Assembly: GCA_907163375.1 (NCBI GenBank)
Contig: CAJQUW010014798.1
Location: 62,001 to 126,000, forward strand
DNA: 64,000 bases
Direction of reading: 5' to 3'
DNA from: Prostheceraeus crozeri
Lineage: Eukaryota; Platyhelminthes; Polycladida; Euryleptidae
The position numbers and the translations under genes were made by a program. Under the pieces are notes generated by a model that worked only from the letters and a program-made list of their open reading frames with translations, did not search any database and was not told where the DNA came from. Position 1 is the first letter of the stretch. The number at the start of each line of letters is the position of its first letter. Below are positions 49,415-60,940 of the stretch, piece by piece.

Positions 49415-50400
49415 AGGCCGGTTCACATCGCTCTGTATTTTCAGTTCTGTAATGCAGATTACGCTCTGCTTTTACAGAATACCTATTCTGTGAAACAGAA
49501 AGGGATTTGTGGCGGCGATTCATCCTCCTTCTGCGAACATAGAACAATTCGGTGAATACAGACAAGTTGGTCGATGTTCAACTTTTACAAGACACAATGT
49601 TTGTAGCTGATGTTGATTGACTGAGATTGGATGACATCGACGCCTCTGTGAAGCGTACATGTAGTCTAACGCACCATGGTCTAAGCATGGTCAGATTCAT
49701 ATTGAATTTTAAGCTGTGGTATTGCAGAATTTTTTTTATTTCACATTTAAATCTAGTTAATTCCAAGTGCTGAATCAATCCTTCTCTCTCAAAAGTAATC
49801 TTTCAATCTTATATAAACTGCCTTGTTAGTATAAGTTAATATACGTCTCTCAAAATATTGCTTATCGCGGAGCGTCCTCGTTGGAAACGAAATGACAGGT
49901 ATTGTTGGGAACACCCATTTGACAAATATGCCAAGATAATGGTCAGTCTTTCATCTGTACAGACAAGCTCTCGAAAGGATGACTTTTTGATTTGTTGAGA
50001 AACCAGATATAGTAGGTGATTGTATCTGTCCTTAGACATGCGAAAGTACTTGAAGAAGATCTGTTGTTGTCGCGAATATGAGGAATAAACTTGCAAAATT
50101 CATTGCAAGCAAGTCGACGTTGAAAAGCTGGACGAATCCAACAGCATCTTCTCCTTTTCAACTTGCTATGAGTCGCGTAGATGTGACGAAATGAGATGAG
50201 ACCTTTCAGTATATCTTCACGTTCCACAATCATGACGAAATAGAAAGCAGTATGAAAGCGAAATCCATACGTGTTTTACAGAGTATTGGGAATCGGATTA
50301 GTTGCTCTGGATTTTGAAATCGATGTGATTGAAAGACCGGCGTTCTGTAATACAGACCATTTACTTCTGTATAAAAATACAGACAGATGTGAACCGACCT
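49415..50400 (-). mobile_element. PIF/Harbinger element, internally deleted
   Basis: The ends AGGCCGGTTCACATC and (inverse) AGGTCGGTTCACATC are flanked by TAA at 49412-49414 and 50401-50403, the 3-bp duplication typical of PIF/Harbinger. CTGTATTTT and TTCTGT/ACAGAA words recur inside both ends. It carries the N-terminal part of the transposase on the minus strand. At 986 bp it is well short of a full element. Confidence 0.92.
49836..50170 (-). pseudogene. Harbinger nuclease, N-terminal part
   Basis: Minus strand: one frame (to about 50100) gives KRRRCCWIRPAFQRRL, like the RRRWWVRP start of Harbinger nucleases. The next frame (50096-49836) gives FFKYFRMSKDRYNHLLYLV, then DERLTIILAYLSNG and SFRFQRGRSAISNILRDVY, the conserved helix-turn-helix region preceding the DDE domain. 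The catalytic part has been deleted and at least one frame change lies between the two blocks, so the protein is dead. Confidence 0.85.
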
Positions 50401-50439
50401 TAAAATAGGTGCATTTGAGCTTGATTTTTGCAATATGCT

Positions 50440-51796
50440 CAGTGGCGGCAGCAGTTAATCGATTCCACACGATTAATCGTGCGACGAAATCAATCGCGTG
50501 ATTCTTGAATGACCAGGAATCGTGCGATTTTTTGCAATGTGAGACTCTTAAATGAAATTTGCTTGATGAGGTAAAAACAATGTTTCTATTCACTCTGCCA
50601 TCGTTTGATATACCGATAATTGGAATGCGCGAGTGCTCGTTCCTGAGGTTATGCATAGCTAGAAGGAGTTGCCGTGTGAAATCTCTTAGGGAGCTCCCCA
50701 CATAATATTAAACACATCGCATAGACCAGGTACACCATTTATACGAATCATACAAGTTGTCAAGCATAGTAGGTCCCTATGATATTATATCTCCGCATTG
50801 AAATCATATAAATACATTAATAACAATGCGTATAGATGCCGTATAACATGCACGCTATGAACATAACCCTGTAACAATTGCTCTTGCAGATTTGCTAATT
50901 ATGAAGATCAAAGATCAGAGTACCAGTTCGCCTGAACATAGAATAGAAAGATGTCATCAGACTTGAACAAATTAAGCACAACAATTCCTTGACAGCCGTA
51001 GACGCTGCTTTCGCCCCCTGCAAGGGCTTGTCAATACGCCTCGGAATGGCACAAAATGGCTTAAAATATCTAGAAGGGCTGAACAAGCTGAAGGACTGCA
51101 CAACAGGCTGCTCCGTGCGGCTGATAATCATAAATATTATAGAGTGCCAATTCTAGATATTTTGAGCTAGTCTGTGCCATTCCCAATCTTACTGACGAAC
51201 ACTTGTAGGTCGAAGCTCTGTGTCTACTAAACTGTCACAGAATTTTTGTGCTTAAAATTGTTCAAGTCTCAGGACGTCTCTTTGCTAATGTCCCACACAC
51301 TCCTACACTCTTACAGCTATGTTCTATAAAATATGATTGATAAAGGCCAAATGAACCAAAACTGAGAAGTAAAATTAGTAATAATTTACTTTTCATAGTG
51401 CATGTACAATGTATATGATGTAGCGCTTGCAGTACTTCTATGGTAGCAGATCTGCAGTAGAATCCTTTAAATAGATTATCAAGACTTTTCATGCCTTGTT
51501 TGCGACTTTTTATGCGTTCTCATTTATTGTGCTGTTTCTCAAACATTTAGAAATAGACTATCGCATGAATTAATGCGGTAGTTATGATTTCAGTCTAAAT
51601 AGACTATGAGTGTCACATGCTCTAAATTATAATGGAAATTATCAAAGTTTTAATGAAGAATGGTCTGGAAATGAAAAGTAACGCAAGCTAGATTAACTGC
51701 AAACTTCTAGTCACTGAATCTCAAAATACCCAGAATCGCACGAATTTCGATTAATCGTGCGCTGAGTCGCACAATTCGGAATCGCGCCCGCCACTG
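50440..51796. mobile_element. hAT-like element with CGATTAATCG ends
   Basis: The left end CAGTGGCGGCAGC mirrors the right end CCGCCACTG, and inside both ends the words CGATTAATCGTGCG and AATCGTGCGA/TCGCACGA recur. ATGCT stands on both sides (50435-50439, 51797-51801). That is 5 bp, shorter than the hAT standard, so the superfamily is not certain. No transposase is seen in the 1,357 bp. It starts 40 bp from the Harbinger element. Confidence 0.78.
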
Positions 51797-51801
51797 ATGC
51801 T

Positions 51802-52904
51802 AAGAATAGCCCTTGGCATATATTGATTTATGTCATAGACTGATAGATACATTCATTTTGAAAGTCAAATCATTAAAATCACTTCCACCTAGAGTCAAGA
51901 ATAGCATGCGTAGAACAGGCCGCGCTTCTTTCCTAGATGAATTATTTATAGACGTATGTATTTCCTCAATTGGTCAGCTATTTTCTACTTACAAAAATGG
52001 GCAACCTTGTTTCTAGTAATTTAATCCCGAGAATAACTTATGGTTAATTTAATGTGTTGATTAACTTTTACAGCATAAACATTCGCTGATTCCTGAAGAG
52101 ACTGGATTAGGCTATTAATGTAAATATATTCATTGAAAAAACGTCCTGGTATTGTGTTCATCAATTCGACCGATATTTTAAAATTTTGGTCATTATGGCG
52201 TCAACAGCTGCTTGCGTAATGCCATGATTTCATCAATGTCCCAAACCTTTTGTTACATTCTCATGATTCCTTCACTGAAGGCGAAATAGTTACCAGTTTG
52301 ACACGTCTATAAAACTGTTGACTCGAATGTCAAAAAATGTTTCTGTCATTCATTCACTGAAAATGATTCATAATACTGACTATACAAACAAGATGTGACG
52401 CAAGCATCAAAGTTAATCGGCTTGGAGCGTCTACACTACGACGACAACAAGGATGATGAGACGTGTCAGTCACCGAAGACGGAATCTTATTTATGTTTCG
52501 ACGTCAAGTTGATGATGCATCTTCAAAGAAAATCAGCAAATGCAGCGTATAGATAAATTTACTCAATGAAAGTAGATTTGTCTGGCTTTTTAAATTCTAG
52601 AAACCTATTCATTCATGAAAGTGCTGAAGATGCAGTGAAACGAACATGTAATATTTGGTGCTTATACTGTTCCTTATTCATTATTCACTTACTAACTTAC
52701 AGTTGGCATCGATCAAAGATGCAAAAATTGATGAATGCATCTCAGCTGTGATCTGATGACTTGCATCCGTTGTAGTTTTTCAAAAAAGTGTATTTTCCGC
52801 AATCGGTTTGCATATACTGGTAATGTTATACATATCGACACGAGAAGTCGAGTGATGATGAATCGATATAGCAGACCATATTTATGCAGTTTATTTTTAT
52901 GAAA
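51802..52904. other. No recognisable gene
   Basis: AT-rich; nothing can be named. Confidence 0.4.
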
Positions 52905-52907
52905 TTA

Positions 52908-53739
52908 AGGTCTGTTTATACTTCTGGCGTAACGCGCCGATCAACGCTAACCGGCATACGCTGACGTTAGTCGGTTGACTTCGACAGAATAAAATTTGCA
53001 GTTAACTGTAACCGGCGTGATCGATTGTTGAGTCACACTGTCAGTGGACTGATGTTTCTGGGAGCGCATTTAAGTTAGTTGCGATTCAACTTCATTTTCA
53101 ACCAGCCGACTGATTGTAATGGAACTGCCTGCGGAATCTGCAACAAATACGAATGTTGATTTGTTTGAAGAATTATTAGTTGAAGAAGTTCGGAAGTACG
53201 AGCATTTTTGGGTGGTAAAAAGTAATAAATTCAAGGATGCGGAGAGAGCGAGCAACTCATGGACGGAGATAAGCCAAATGTGACTGTCAGCTATTCATTG
53301 ACAGGTTCATTGTAACTCTCAGTTATCGGAATGGAGAAAGACGAAAATCTGCGGGATCAGTTCATGTGACTACGAGCAAGAGACCGAGAAAACAAAAAGT
53401 GGTGAAGGAAGATCCAAGCCGATCGTTTGGAAGTATTGCCAATCTATCGCTTTTATCAAACTCCTCTGAAACTCTCTGATCACCACTATGTTCAAATTTC
53501 GTTGAAAATGCTGCCGGTAGTGATCAGAATGAGCAAAGAAAAAAAATAGCATTTACTGAAAATCACTACACTGTAAGCGCACAAAGACTGCGTCTCTAGT
53601 TTGAACACCTGTGCGCTAGCTTTCATTGATTAAAGGAAAGAGCAGGTCGACTGACATTATCAATGGACTGAAGCTTTTTCCAGTCGACGTGCTGCAGTCT
53701 ATAGCAGCGTAATTATACGTCAGAAGTATATACCGGCCT
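52908..53739 (+). mobile_element. Second PIF/Harbinger-type element
   Basis: The left end AGGTCTGTTTATACTTCTGGCG and right end TCAGAAGTATATACCGGCCT are inverted repeats within TTAA/TTAA context, consistent with a TTA or TAA duplication. Its ends differ from those at 49415-50400, so it is another family. It carries a MADF-domain remnant. About 832 bp. Confidence 0.82.
53119..53283 (+). CDS. MADF-domain protein fragment of Harbinger element
   Basis: ATG at 53119 and TGA at 53281 give 54 residues. After about 17 residues comes LFEELLVEEVRKYEHFWVV, then a FKDAERASNSWTEIS block, which is the first two thirds of a MADF (Myb/SANT-like) DNA-binding domain. PIF/Harbinger elements carry such a second gene; its product binds the ends and helps import the nuclease into the nucleus. 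The domain stops early, and more basic sequence follows in other frames up to about 53570, so this copy is truncated. No splice signals are apparent. Confidence 0.7.
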   Translation: MELPAESATNTNVDLFEELLVEEVRKYEHFWVVKSNKFKDAERASNSWTEISQM

Positions 53740-53741
53740 TA

Positions 53742-54558
53742 ATTCTGTATTTATATCTGCTAGATTGACCCCTTTATTAATTTTGGAGCAACAATCAAAT
53801 TATAAAAGCAGGTGCGGTAAGTGTATATCTTCAAGAACGGAAATCATCAATACAATAGCAAGGCTGCAAATTTATGCAACAGGCTCAAAGCTAGTGAAAA
53901 AATCATGACAATTAGAATTCAAATGCATTCTTGTAAACTCCATATTTGCGTTTATCAGATATAAAACATGCGGAATGAAGGAGGTTTGGCGTTTCTTGGT
54001 TCTGCATTCCGGTAGACGGATTTGTGGAGTATGCTGTAGTCTGTTTTTAATAGAAGTGGGTGATGTACATGTAATGGCGAACTTTCAACAACACGAATAA
54101 CCTTACAGCTAAAATTCTGACGTCTATTCGGAAACGAAAAGTCATCACATCTGCTCACGTCTGCAGCACATCAAGAATAAGATTTTGAGGACGTAATAAT
54201 CCTGCTTCCACAACGTTGGATACGTTTCAGACGCACTCCATCATTTTTTGACAGCTTTACGAAGGCAGGGTATGTATAATCGAATATACTTCTGACCGAC
54301 ATGTCGTAAATGGCTATAGATTATAGATAATGGATATTACGGTAAAAAACTGTAAAGTTCACTATTTTTTAGATTTAAGACAAACAAAGATTTTATTAGA
54401 TTTAAGTATTTGTTAGTCAGAAGACAATCATTGATTGAACGAACGAATTACAATTGATCACAGTAAGAAAGAATATCAATATGATGGATGCGCTTGAATT
54501 TCAGAACAAAGTTTATTGAAATTAGGTTCGAATTTTGTTACCTCAGCTTTGATTAGAA
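53742..54558. other. No recognisable gene
   Basis: AT-rich; nothing can be named. Confidence 0.4.
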
Positions 54559-55010
54559 CCGAAGTGTGCTCGCATGAAAGTCGATTTCTGTGCTATTTTT
54601 TACATAATTGATCGACGAAAATGTTTGTTCGTATGTAAATGTGGATCCAAGCATGGAACTGACAATCGTGCTGACATTGCGTAATTTTTTTTTTGATGAG
54701 CTATTTCCAAAATTGAAGAATCGACTCCAAACTGCGGTGCTTTCGTTTTCAATACGTCATTTGCATGCACTACAATCAGTTCCAATTGACGTTGTGGAAG
54801 AGCTTCCGTAGATACAAATGGTGCATATGCGATCAATTCGTCTGGTTGAACCACCCATGGATCAGTCAGAAGAGTGAAGAATAATTTCTGAGATCTAATT
54901 TCATTGAATCTTGTTTTAAATTCAGATTTCAACGATTCGATGCAATCGATAAATAAAGTCAGAGCTCTTAATTCCCACTTCTGATTGAAATGAAGGCAAT
55001 GAGAACTCAT
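54559..55010 (-). pseudogene. hAT (Charlie/GTF2IRD2-like) transposase C-terminal fragment
   Basis: On the minus strand, 55010 downwards reads LKSEFKTRFNEIRSQKLFF, then TDPWVV and LPQRQLELIVVHANDVLKTK, the pattern seen in hAT transposases related to GTF2IRD2. At a 9-base A/T run near 54690 the frame shifts, and the next frame continues NVSTIVSSMLGSTFTYEQTF and SSINYVKNS, the hATC dimerisation region. A single frame change explains the break. No terminal repeats were found, so the element limits are unknown. Confidence 0.8.
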
Positions 55011-58000
55011 AAATAAGTCCTTTTGGCCTCAAAACCCAAATTTTTTGGATCGAGTCAAGCGGCCGCATGAGGCCGGAAAAACCTAGTTCGCGGAAACTGA
55101 CTTAGTTGTATTCAAACAAATATCATTTTGATCTTCGTTTACACTGCAATGATATACTATCAGAATTACCATCATTCAGAGGCAAAATCAGATTTATGTC
55201 ATCGGCGCATTTAACAACTTTTGTCGTATAAATACGACATTTAAGTTACTGACGAAACAGCAAAAGAGTCACGGACCTTAAGCAGGATCGTGTGGGATAA
55301 ATAGCGGGATGTTAGCGATAGCCATGAAATTTGACACAGATAGACGTACATTTACATGTGCGCTTTGTCAGAACCTTTATTGTATAGGCCTATTATTAAG
55401 ATTGGAACCAAACTTCTGCGACAGTTAATTTTCGTTATTTTGTAGGCCCTGTACATTTTCACCCTTCATGAGGACATTCGTATATGTATATATGTCACCA
55501 TATATCGGTGTTGTTCAATTCATTCAAGAAGGCTGAGACAAAGTGATTCTTCTGTAAAGAAAGCCAATCAATATCCGATATTCCACGTCTGGCCGAGGAA
55601 GAGGTTTGAGCGTCTGAAACTTCCGAAAACAAATTTGTTCGACACAGTGTCGGCAATTGCATAATCGGTGCCTCACCTGAAAAATGTGTCGAATTGAAAC
55701 TCTTAAGAGATCCGTCAGTCATCATGCTTGGCGGCCGTTTTGGGCCTTCGCCTTTCGTATATAAACTTATGCGATGCGTGCGTGTCTTGCTTTCATTTCT
55801 ACTTTCCTCAAACTTCTATTGATAAAAGCATGGAAAAAGAATATAATGGAAACATAAAATTGAAATATATTTTATAATTGATAAGCCATCTTCTAAGCCT
55901 TTCCTTCAAATCATGAGATATTCGTTGCTGTTAATGCTGTTTTCTCCTACGCGTGCATTCAAGTATCATCAGTTTCTGCCAAAATGAATTATGACGTCAA
56001 AGAAACTGCTTACCAATTAACAAAGTGAAATTTCGATTGAATCTCATTATTTATTCATCAACACAATTGTTCGTATCTCAGAGGACACGAGTATTGACTG
56101 TCGTCATGATCGAGGCTTTGGATTCTATCCCTCAATCCTGTAGACGTAATAATCGTGTATCAGTTTACCTCCCTGTCTTGTGAGGATGTGTTTATCTCGT
56201 CAACATCGATACACGCCACGCTAACTCGAAAGCAGTAATCCTCTTGTTTACTAAGTTTCCACGTATCAAATTCGATTCTCCAATCTTCCAAATGCATGTA
56301 GGAAACGTGAACAATTTTTCTCATGGGAACAGGAAATGTTGTATTTGATTAATTTTGCGCCTGTGCAGCTAGAACATCATGTACGAGGAAATTTTCATTT
56401 TCATTTTAGTTTTCCTCATTATTCTCTGCAGATCTCTTCTTCTAATTCAAATCTGTAGAGATAGTTTGTTCTCCTGCTCTAGGTTTTGTCGTTCTGATGC
56501 GGGTGAGCTTCCGCTCCGAGTTGGACAAAATGCTTTATAGAATTTTGATTGAACTTGAACTAAAGTTGCAAAAATCGTTCTATCAATAATTATTCAGTGA
56601 TGAATTATTTTTGTTGCCCCTCTTGCTAATCCGGAAACCGGTAACATTGTAGCATCACAAGGTATTCCATCAGAACTATTATAGATACAAGTATAATGAG
56701 AGTCATCTGCAAAATGGAACTAAAATATGGCCATGTAAGTCGATTTCAAATTGCCTAGCAATATCAGAAGTTTTCTAGTACTTTATAAAATTCGCATCGA
56801 ATACTAGGAAAAGTTATCAGAGAAGGTGGACATTTGTCATAAGAGACATAGTCCCTACTTTCAAGATTTTGAATTCTAAATTAACTGTCACCAGACGATC
56901 TAGAACGCGAAGCAAATTATATTTGGGCTATAGTACTTAGACAAGTGTTTCAGTGTAACTTTTCAAAGTTTCCGATGCACCGGTGCGAACAGGTGCGGCC
57001 AGCGCATAGCCATACTATTAACTACATTGTCCGATTTCTACAAGTCCATGAGAAAGGAACCGAACGTTTTGTTGCTAGGTTGGTTTTTCAGGCTCCAATG
57101 TCGTATCGGAGGATGGGAGATCCGGCTCACATGACCTTCTTAGTTCCGATATTTGTTTTATTCTATCAGTGTAGGTACTAGGACTTTATTTTTTTGCATG
57201 CAACACGTGAATTTATTTCATTTTTATCTGAGTTTATTTCAAATTTTCGACTTATAGCAACGAAAATCGGGCTGAAAATATTATTAGCTACATTTTCATC
57301 ATACACAATATGTCTGACGGCAAATGTGGTTGATGGTTTTAGCTTGATTTCATTTCACGTTTCAAGTTTTTTGCTTATATTTCATATCTGAGCCCAAAAT
57401 TGTAGTAATCTATAAAATAGGTCACTTACATGTACATAATAATCATCAAATTGATATTTTCTATAACATGATTTATCAGACGTTGAACCAGTTGGTCTGT
57501 GTTCATTATACTCCACACAAGTACCCTAATGCAAGATTTTGAATCATTTTTCTTGAATGCTAATGTTCTCATGTCTAAAGCTTGCGATATGCCTTTCAAG
57601 TTGAAATACGTCGGACGGACGTGATAGAGCCTATCGAACTGACAGGATTGATCAAGCATATGTTAAATGCTGAAAGCTCAAATCGAAAATTTGTCAAATT
57701 CCTTCATGTAGTTTATCCAGCTCAAATTTGCCTAGAATGCAAGCGTATCAGTACAATATGCTTCAAATTATTTGCAGGATCATTAACTTTGCCTTATCAC
57801 GTGAGATAGTTTCAAAATTCAAAGGATTAGGTCTCGGCTTTCGGGAATTAGGTCTGCGATCGCAATCCCTCGTTCGAACTTGTCTCCTTACTGAACACGT
57901 ATGATTTCAATCTGCAGAAAACTCCATCCTAGATATATTGTGAGTCTTCTTAATCTTATTGACGCTGATTATTTTGAGAACTCATTTCTCGCTATCTTAT

Positions 58001-58092
58001 CTCAGTCAACTGAAGCGCGCTATTTGTGTCGATTTTTGCATACTGCGTGTATCAAAACTGCTTTCATGACGACTCTCATTCTCTCTCTTCAG
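55011..58092. other. No recognised exon or element
   Basis: Mostly AT-rich. I searched for a KIX-domain exon that would precede the exon at 58093 and saw none. The open frames at 55495-55725, 56945-57181, 57582-57809 and 57901-58227 have no family signal. Confidence 0.4.
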
Positions 58093-58299
58093 CGAAGCGC
58101 CTTCAACTTGGCGGACAAGCTGCGCAGGCTCCCGGAGGCTCTATCGTCTCCGGATTGCTCAGCAACCCGGCCATGGCGCCTGCTCCTTCGAGCTCTTCCT
58201 TCCCTGGTGCAGCTACCGATCCCTTGAACGCATTACAGAACCTGGCCGCGCGACAGGGCGTAAGCGGAGCCCCGACGGGACTCACGCAGACGACATCAG
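58093..58299 (+). CDS. Internal coding exon, MED15-like segment
   Basis: A 207-bp GC-rich exon in AT-rich surroundings. It follows a polypyrimidine tract and AG (TCTCTCTTCAG/CG) and is closed by GTGAGC at 58300. Both boundaries are phase 1. The peptide reads KRLQLGGQAAQAPGGS, a Ser/Pro/Ala stretch (SNPAMAPAPSSSSFPGAAT), then DPLNALQNLAARQG and SGAPTGLTQTTS. DP(M/L)NALQ(N/S/T)L is a landmark just after the KIX domain of MED15, a Mediator tail subunit that receives activators. No KIX exon is visible upstream in the window, so the assignment is tentative. Other Gln/Pro-rich nuclear proteins are possible. Its phase matches the donor at 36536. Confidence 0.6.
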
Positions 58300-58699
58300 G
58301 TGAGCGCTATGACCTCTGTGACCCAGTTACCGCTGTACAGACGCTCGCCTTCACCTGCCGCGTGCGCGAGTAGCGTCTGATATTAACGTGGTCGAATAAA
58401 TAGCGTGCGTGTCACCTTGTATTGCAGGTTTGAAGGTCAAACCAGGGATTATCAAAAATTCATTGATGTTCAATTTTGATTACAAATTGTCGCCGATAAA
58501 AAATCGCTCATTTATTTCAATATCAAGTGATTGTTAATGTAACATTGCGATATTAATTAATTGTTAAGAGAATAATCGGGGCCTATGATAATCACAATTT
58601 GTGAAATAATTCGGAAAGACATGCAGCTGCATAATGAGAAATTCCTTCCGTCAGAGAAGAAAACTGATTTTGAAGCGGTACTATCCGAGCAAACAAAAC
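58300..58699. other. Presumed intron sequence
   Basis: Follows the GTGAGC donor. AT-rich; no feature is recognised. Confidence 0.4.
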
Positions 58700-59549
58700 T
58701 TTCGGCCACCAGCACAAGCTCTGCAGGGAATGCAGCCGAAAATTAAACTCTCACAAAGCAATGTGCAACCTATGCCTGTCGAATTTTACTAGGTTCCTCT
58801 TCTTCTCATGTAGGATAAGAGAAAAGCACATGTCAATCCAATGGGAAACAGATTGAAGTTTTCGATATAAATGAAACATTTTAACATTTTCTCTTATGAA
58901 ATGAAAAGTGCAATGTCTTCAGGTCATTTCCTAGCATGAGTATGTGTTACCATCATACTTCTGATGGGTGTTGCATGTGACAGTGTGGATAAATGTGCAT
59001 AAAATTCTCAAAAATACTTGGCTTACGGACATTGGCATGCCTGCTAGATGAAGCTTTACGTCACTACTCCCCTTACTGGAGGCTTTGACGCTGCTGGCGA
59101 AGTTAGACTTTTCTGGAGTGTTGTAGTACTTTTAGTCCTGATGCCCTTCCTGTCGACTTCCAATTACACTTTCGGGGCTCGATCTCTGGACCAAAAGATC
59201 GCTAGGCCAAGCACTTAACCAGTACCACTGTGACACGGAGACCACTGATGATCCATGATGATCTGGTATGCCTGCTAGATCTGAATGTTTGTTGCTTCAT
59301 GCACAAATGTACATGACTTAGGACATTGTAAGCTGGAGAATATGGCTGTAAGAGTAGCACTTCATTTTATCATGGAAAACATGATAAATCATTTTTACCG
59401 GAAAGCTCAATGGGTTTACATGTATTTTTCTTTGATCTGACAAGAGGAGGATCCGTGTACAACTCGACAGACGCGCATGGGGTGTACATCATTGTGTCAT
59501 TCTCATTAACGGCCTCGTTCCCTGCAGAAACTCGCTCTGGCAGCCGGTC
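58700..59549. mobile_element. Foldback MITE, copy 3, with nested SINE
   Basis: Diverged copy of the family at 47341-48063. The left arm has GGCCACCAGCACAAGCTCTG and CTCTGCAGGGAATGCAGCCG; the right arm ends GCAGAAACTCGCTCTGGCAG and CCGGTC, with TA at 59550-59551. A SINE sits in its centre (59050-59264). Confidence 0.8.
59050..59264 (-). repeat. tRNA-derived SINE, copy 4, with target duplication
   Basis: Flanked by GGCATGCCTGCTAGAT (59034-59049) and GGTATGCCTGCTAGAT (59265-59280), a 15/16 target-site duplication, so both ends are defined: 215 bp. In reverse complement it has a head with GTCTCCGTGTCACAGTGG, an A-box region TGGTTAAGTGCTTGGCC, a B box GAGATCGAGCC, a core with GGAAGTCGACAGGAAGGGCA, and a tail GTAGTGACGTAAAGCTTCATC. 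The head resembles class II (Ser/Leu) tRNA. It is the best reference copy in the window. Confidence 0.88.
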
Positions 59550-59739
59550 TACAGTATTGATAGTTCCCGACTGATGCTAAAGCGCGTGAGCACGTTTGCC
59601 GGCATGTGTTCCTAGCAAACCTCACCTTCGGCGCATAGAGATACTTGCAATTCTAATAATAAGGAGAAATGTTAGGCTCATTTGCTTGGAATTTCTCATA
59701 GGTTTGGAGGTACTTGTAGACGTTGTGTGTGTCTGTGAT

Positions 59740-60000
59740 GTTTCAGTTGACTCTTTGTCGCAGACATCTACCACTGATTCAGATGACAGTTTCTGATGCT
59801 TCGCACGGAAATGTTCGATAAGATTTGAAGTGAAGCCAACTTTTGCTAATGTCAATTCCACATTGCAATGCTGCATTTTGCTTTTCCTGATTTTTTGTCC
59901 TCAAGAAATTCATCATGTATGCCGGATGATTTACGCTTTTGGCGCATTTTGACAAGCAGATAGTGCAACTCACTCGAAGATTGTCTTGTTATCCTACCAG
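59740..60000 (-). pseudogene. BED zinc finger of a hAT transposase, fragment
   Basis: Minus strand gives IHDEFLEDKKSGKAKCSIAM in one frame and, directly after in another, KVGFTSNLIEHFRAKHQKLS. Together they have the layout of a BED finger (aromatic start, Cys pair region, TSNL..H.R.KH). One frame change separates them, near 59868. The rest of the transposase and the element ends are not seen. A host ZBED gene is possible but less likely given the break. Confidence 0.65.
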
Positions 60001-60940
60001 TGTTCCGGATGAGAGGAATCGAGACACCGGCCGATGTGGTTTTTCCTGGTTCTGCGTATGAGATCACGGTGGGGCTGCTGACGCTGACGTAGGAACAGAT
60101 GCCAAAATTACTGCAGTAGACTTCAATGATGAATCACACAAGATTCAGTGATTACTAGTTATCATTCGTTTTGCAGAACAGTATAGGCCTGCTATACCTA
60201 CACATACGTAGGAAGTAATAATTTTTGAGGCGCAGTAGACCGGCCACACATGGGGCTACTTTTGTTCTGTAACTTACAACTTGTCCCAGGGCCTGCATCG
60301 GACGTCTGAAAATCATTTATTCGGAAAAAACTCCGGCTACTCTTCCGGGTATAGAATAGAATTGAAAGTGAATGAAAATCAAGTTCTACAGCCAATTTAA
60401 AACACATCTTAATTGTAGGCCCTAGGAGAAGTTCGAACTTGTCAATATACAAGGAACATAATGCTGTGCAGTAGAAAAAATCTTGTGCAGTAATAAACGC
60501 TTATTGACAATGCAGAAGAGAATAGATAACAAATCTATGCTGAACTTCTACGTATACAGCTGCTGGTTATAAATAAAATTGCAATAAGGTATGAAGGACC
60601 TTGAGCGACATGTAGTTCTGCACAACGGTTGCATTAATTTTTGGGAATGGTTTAAGCTGATTGGGCACAATTGGTGAAGAATATGATCAGCTTCCATGCT
60701 TATTCTTAAAATCTTCGATTGCTTTGTGTTGTCGCCTAATAAACAATGGAGTGAAGTTGTCACAGCCACAGGAACTACCACAAATGATTCGGTAGCATCT
60801 TCGACCTATCTTTTCCATCTCATCAGCATTCAATTTATTGAGACTGACGAAGAGAGGCGAATTGTATTCCAAAACATCCAAGGATGAATGCATTCCATAC
60901 ATTTGCCAGGTAATTTTACCTAACATATGAAAACATATGG
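60001..60940. other. No recognisable feature
   Basis: AT-rich spacer before the large minisatellite. Nothing can be named. Confidence 0.4.

Noticed and set aside
57901-58227. 108-codon open frame overlapping the MED15-like exon
   Set aside because: Different frame from the splice-bounded exon and runs across its acceptor; a shadow.
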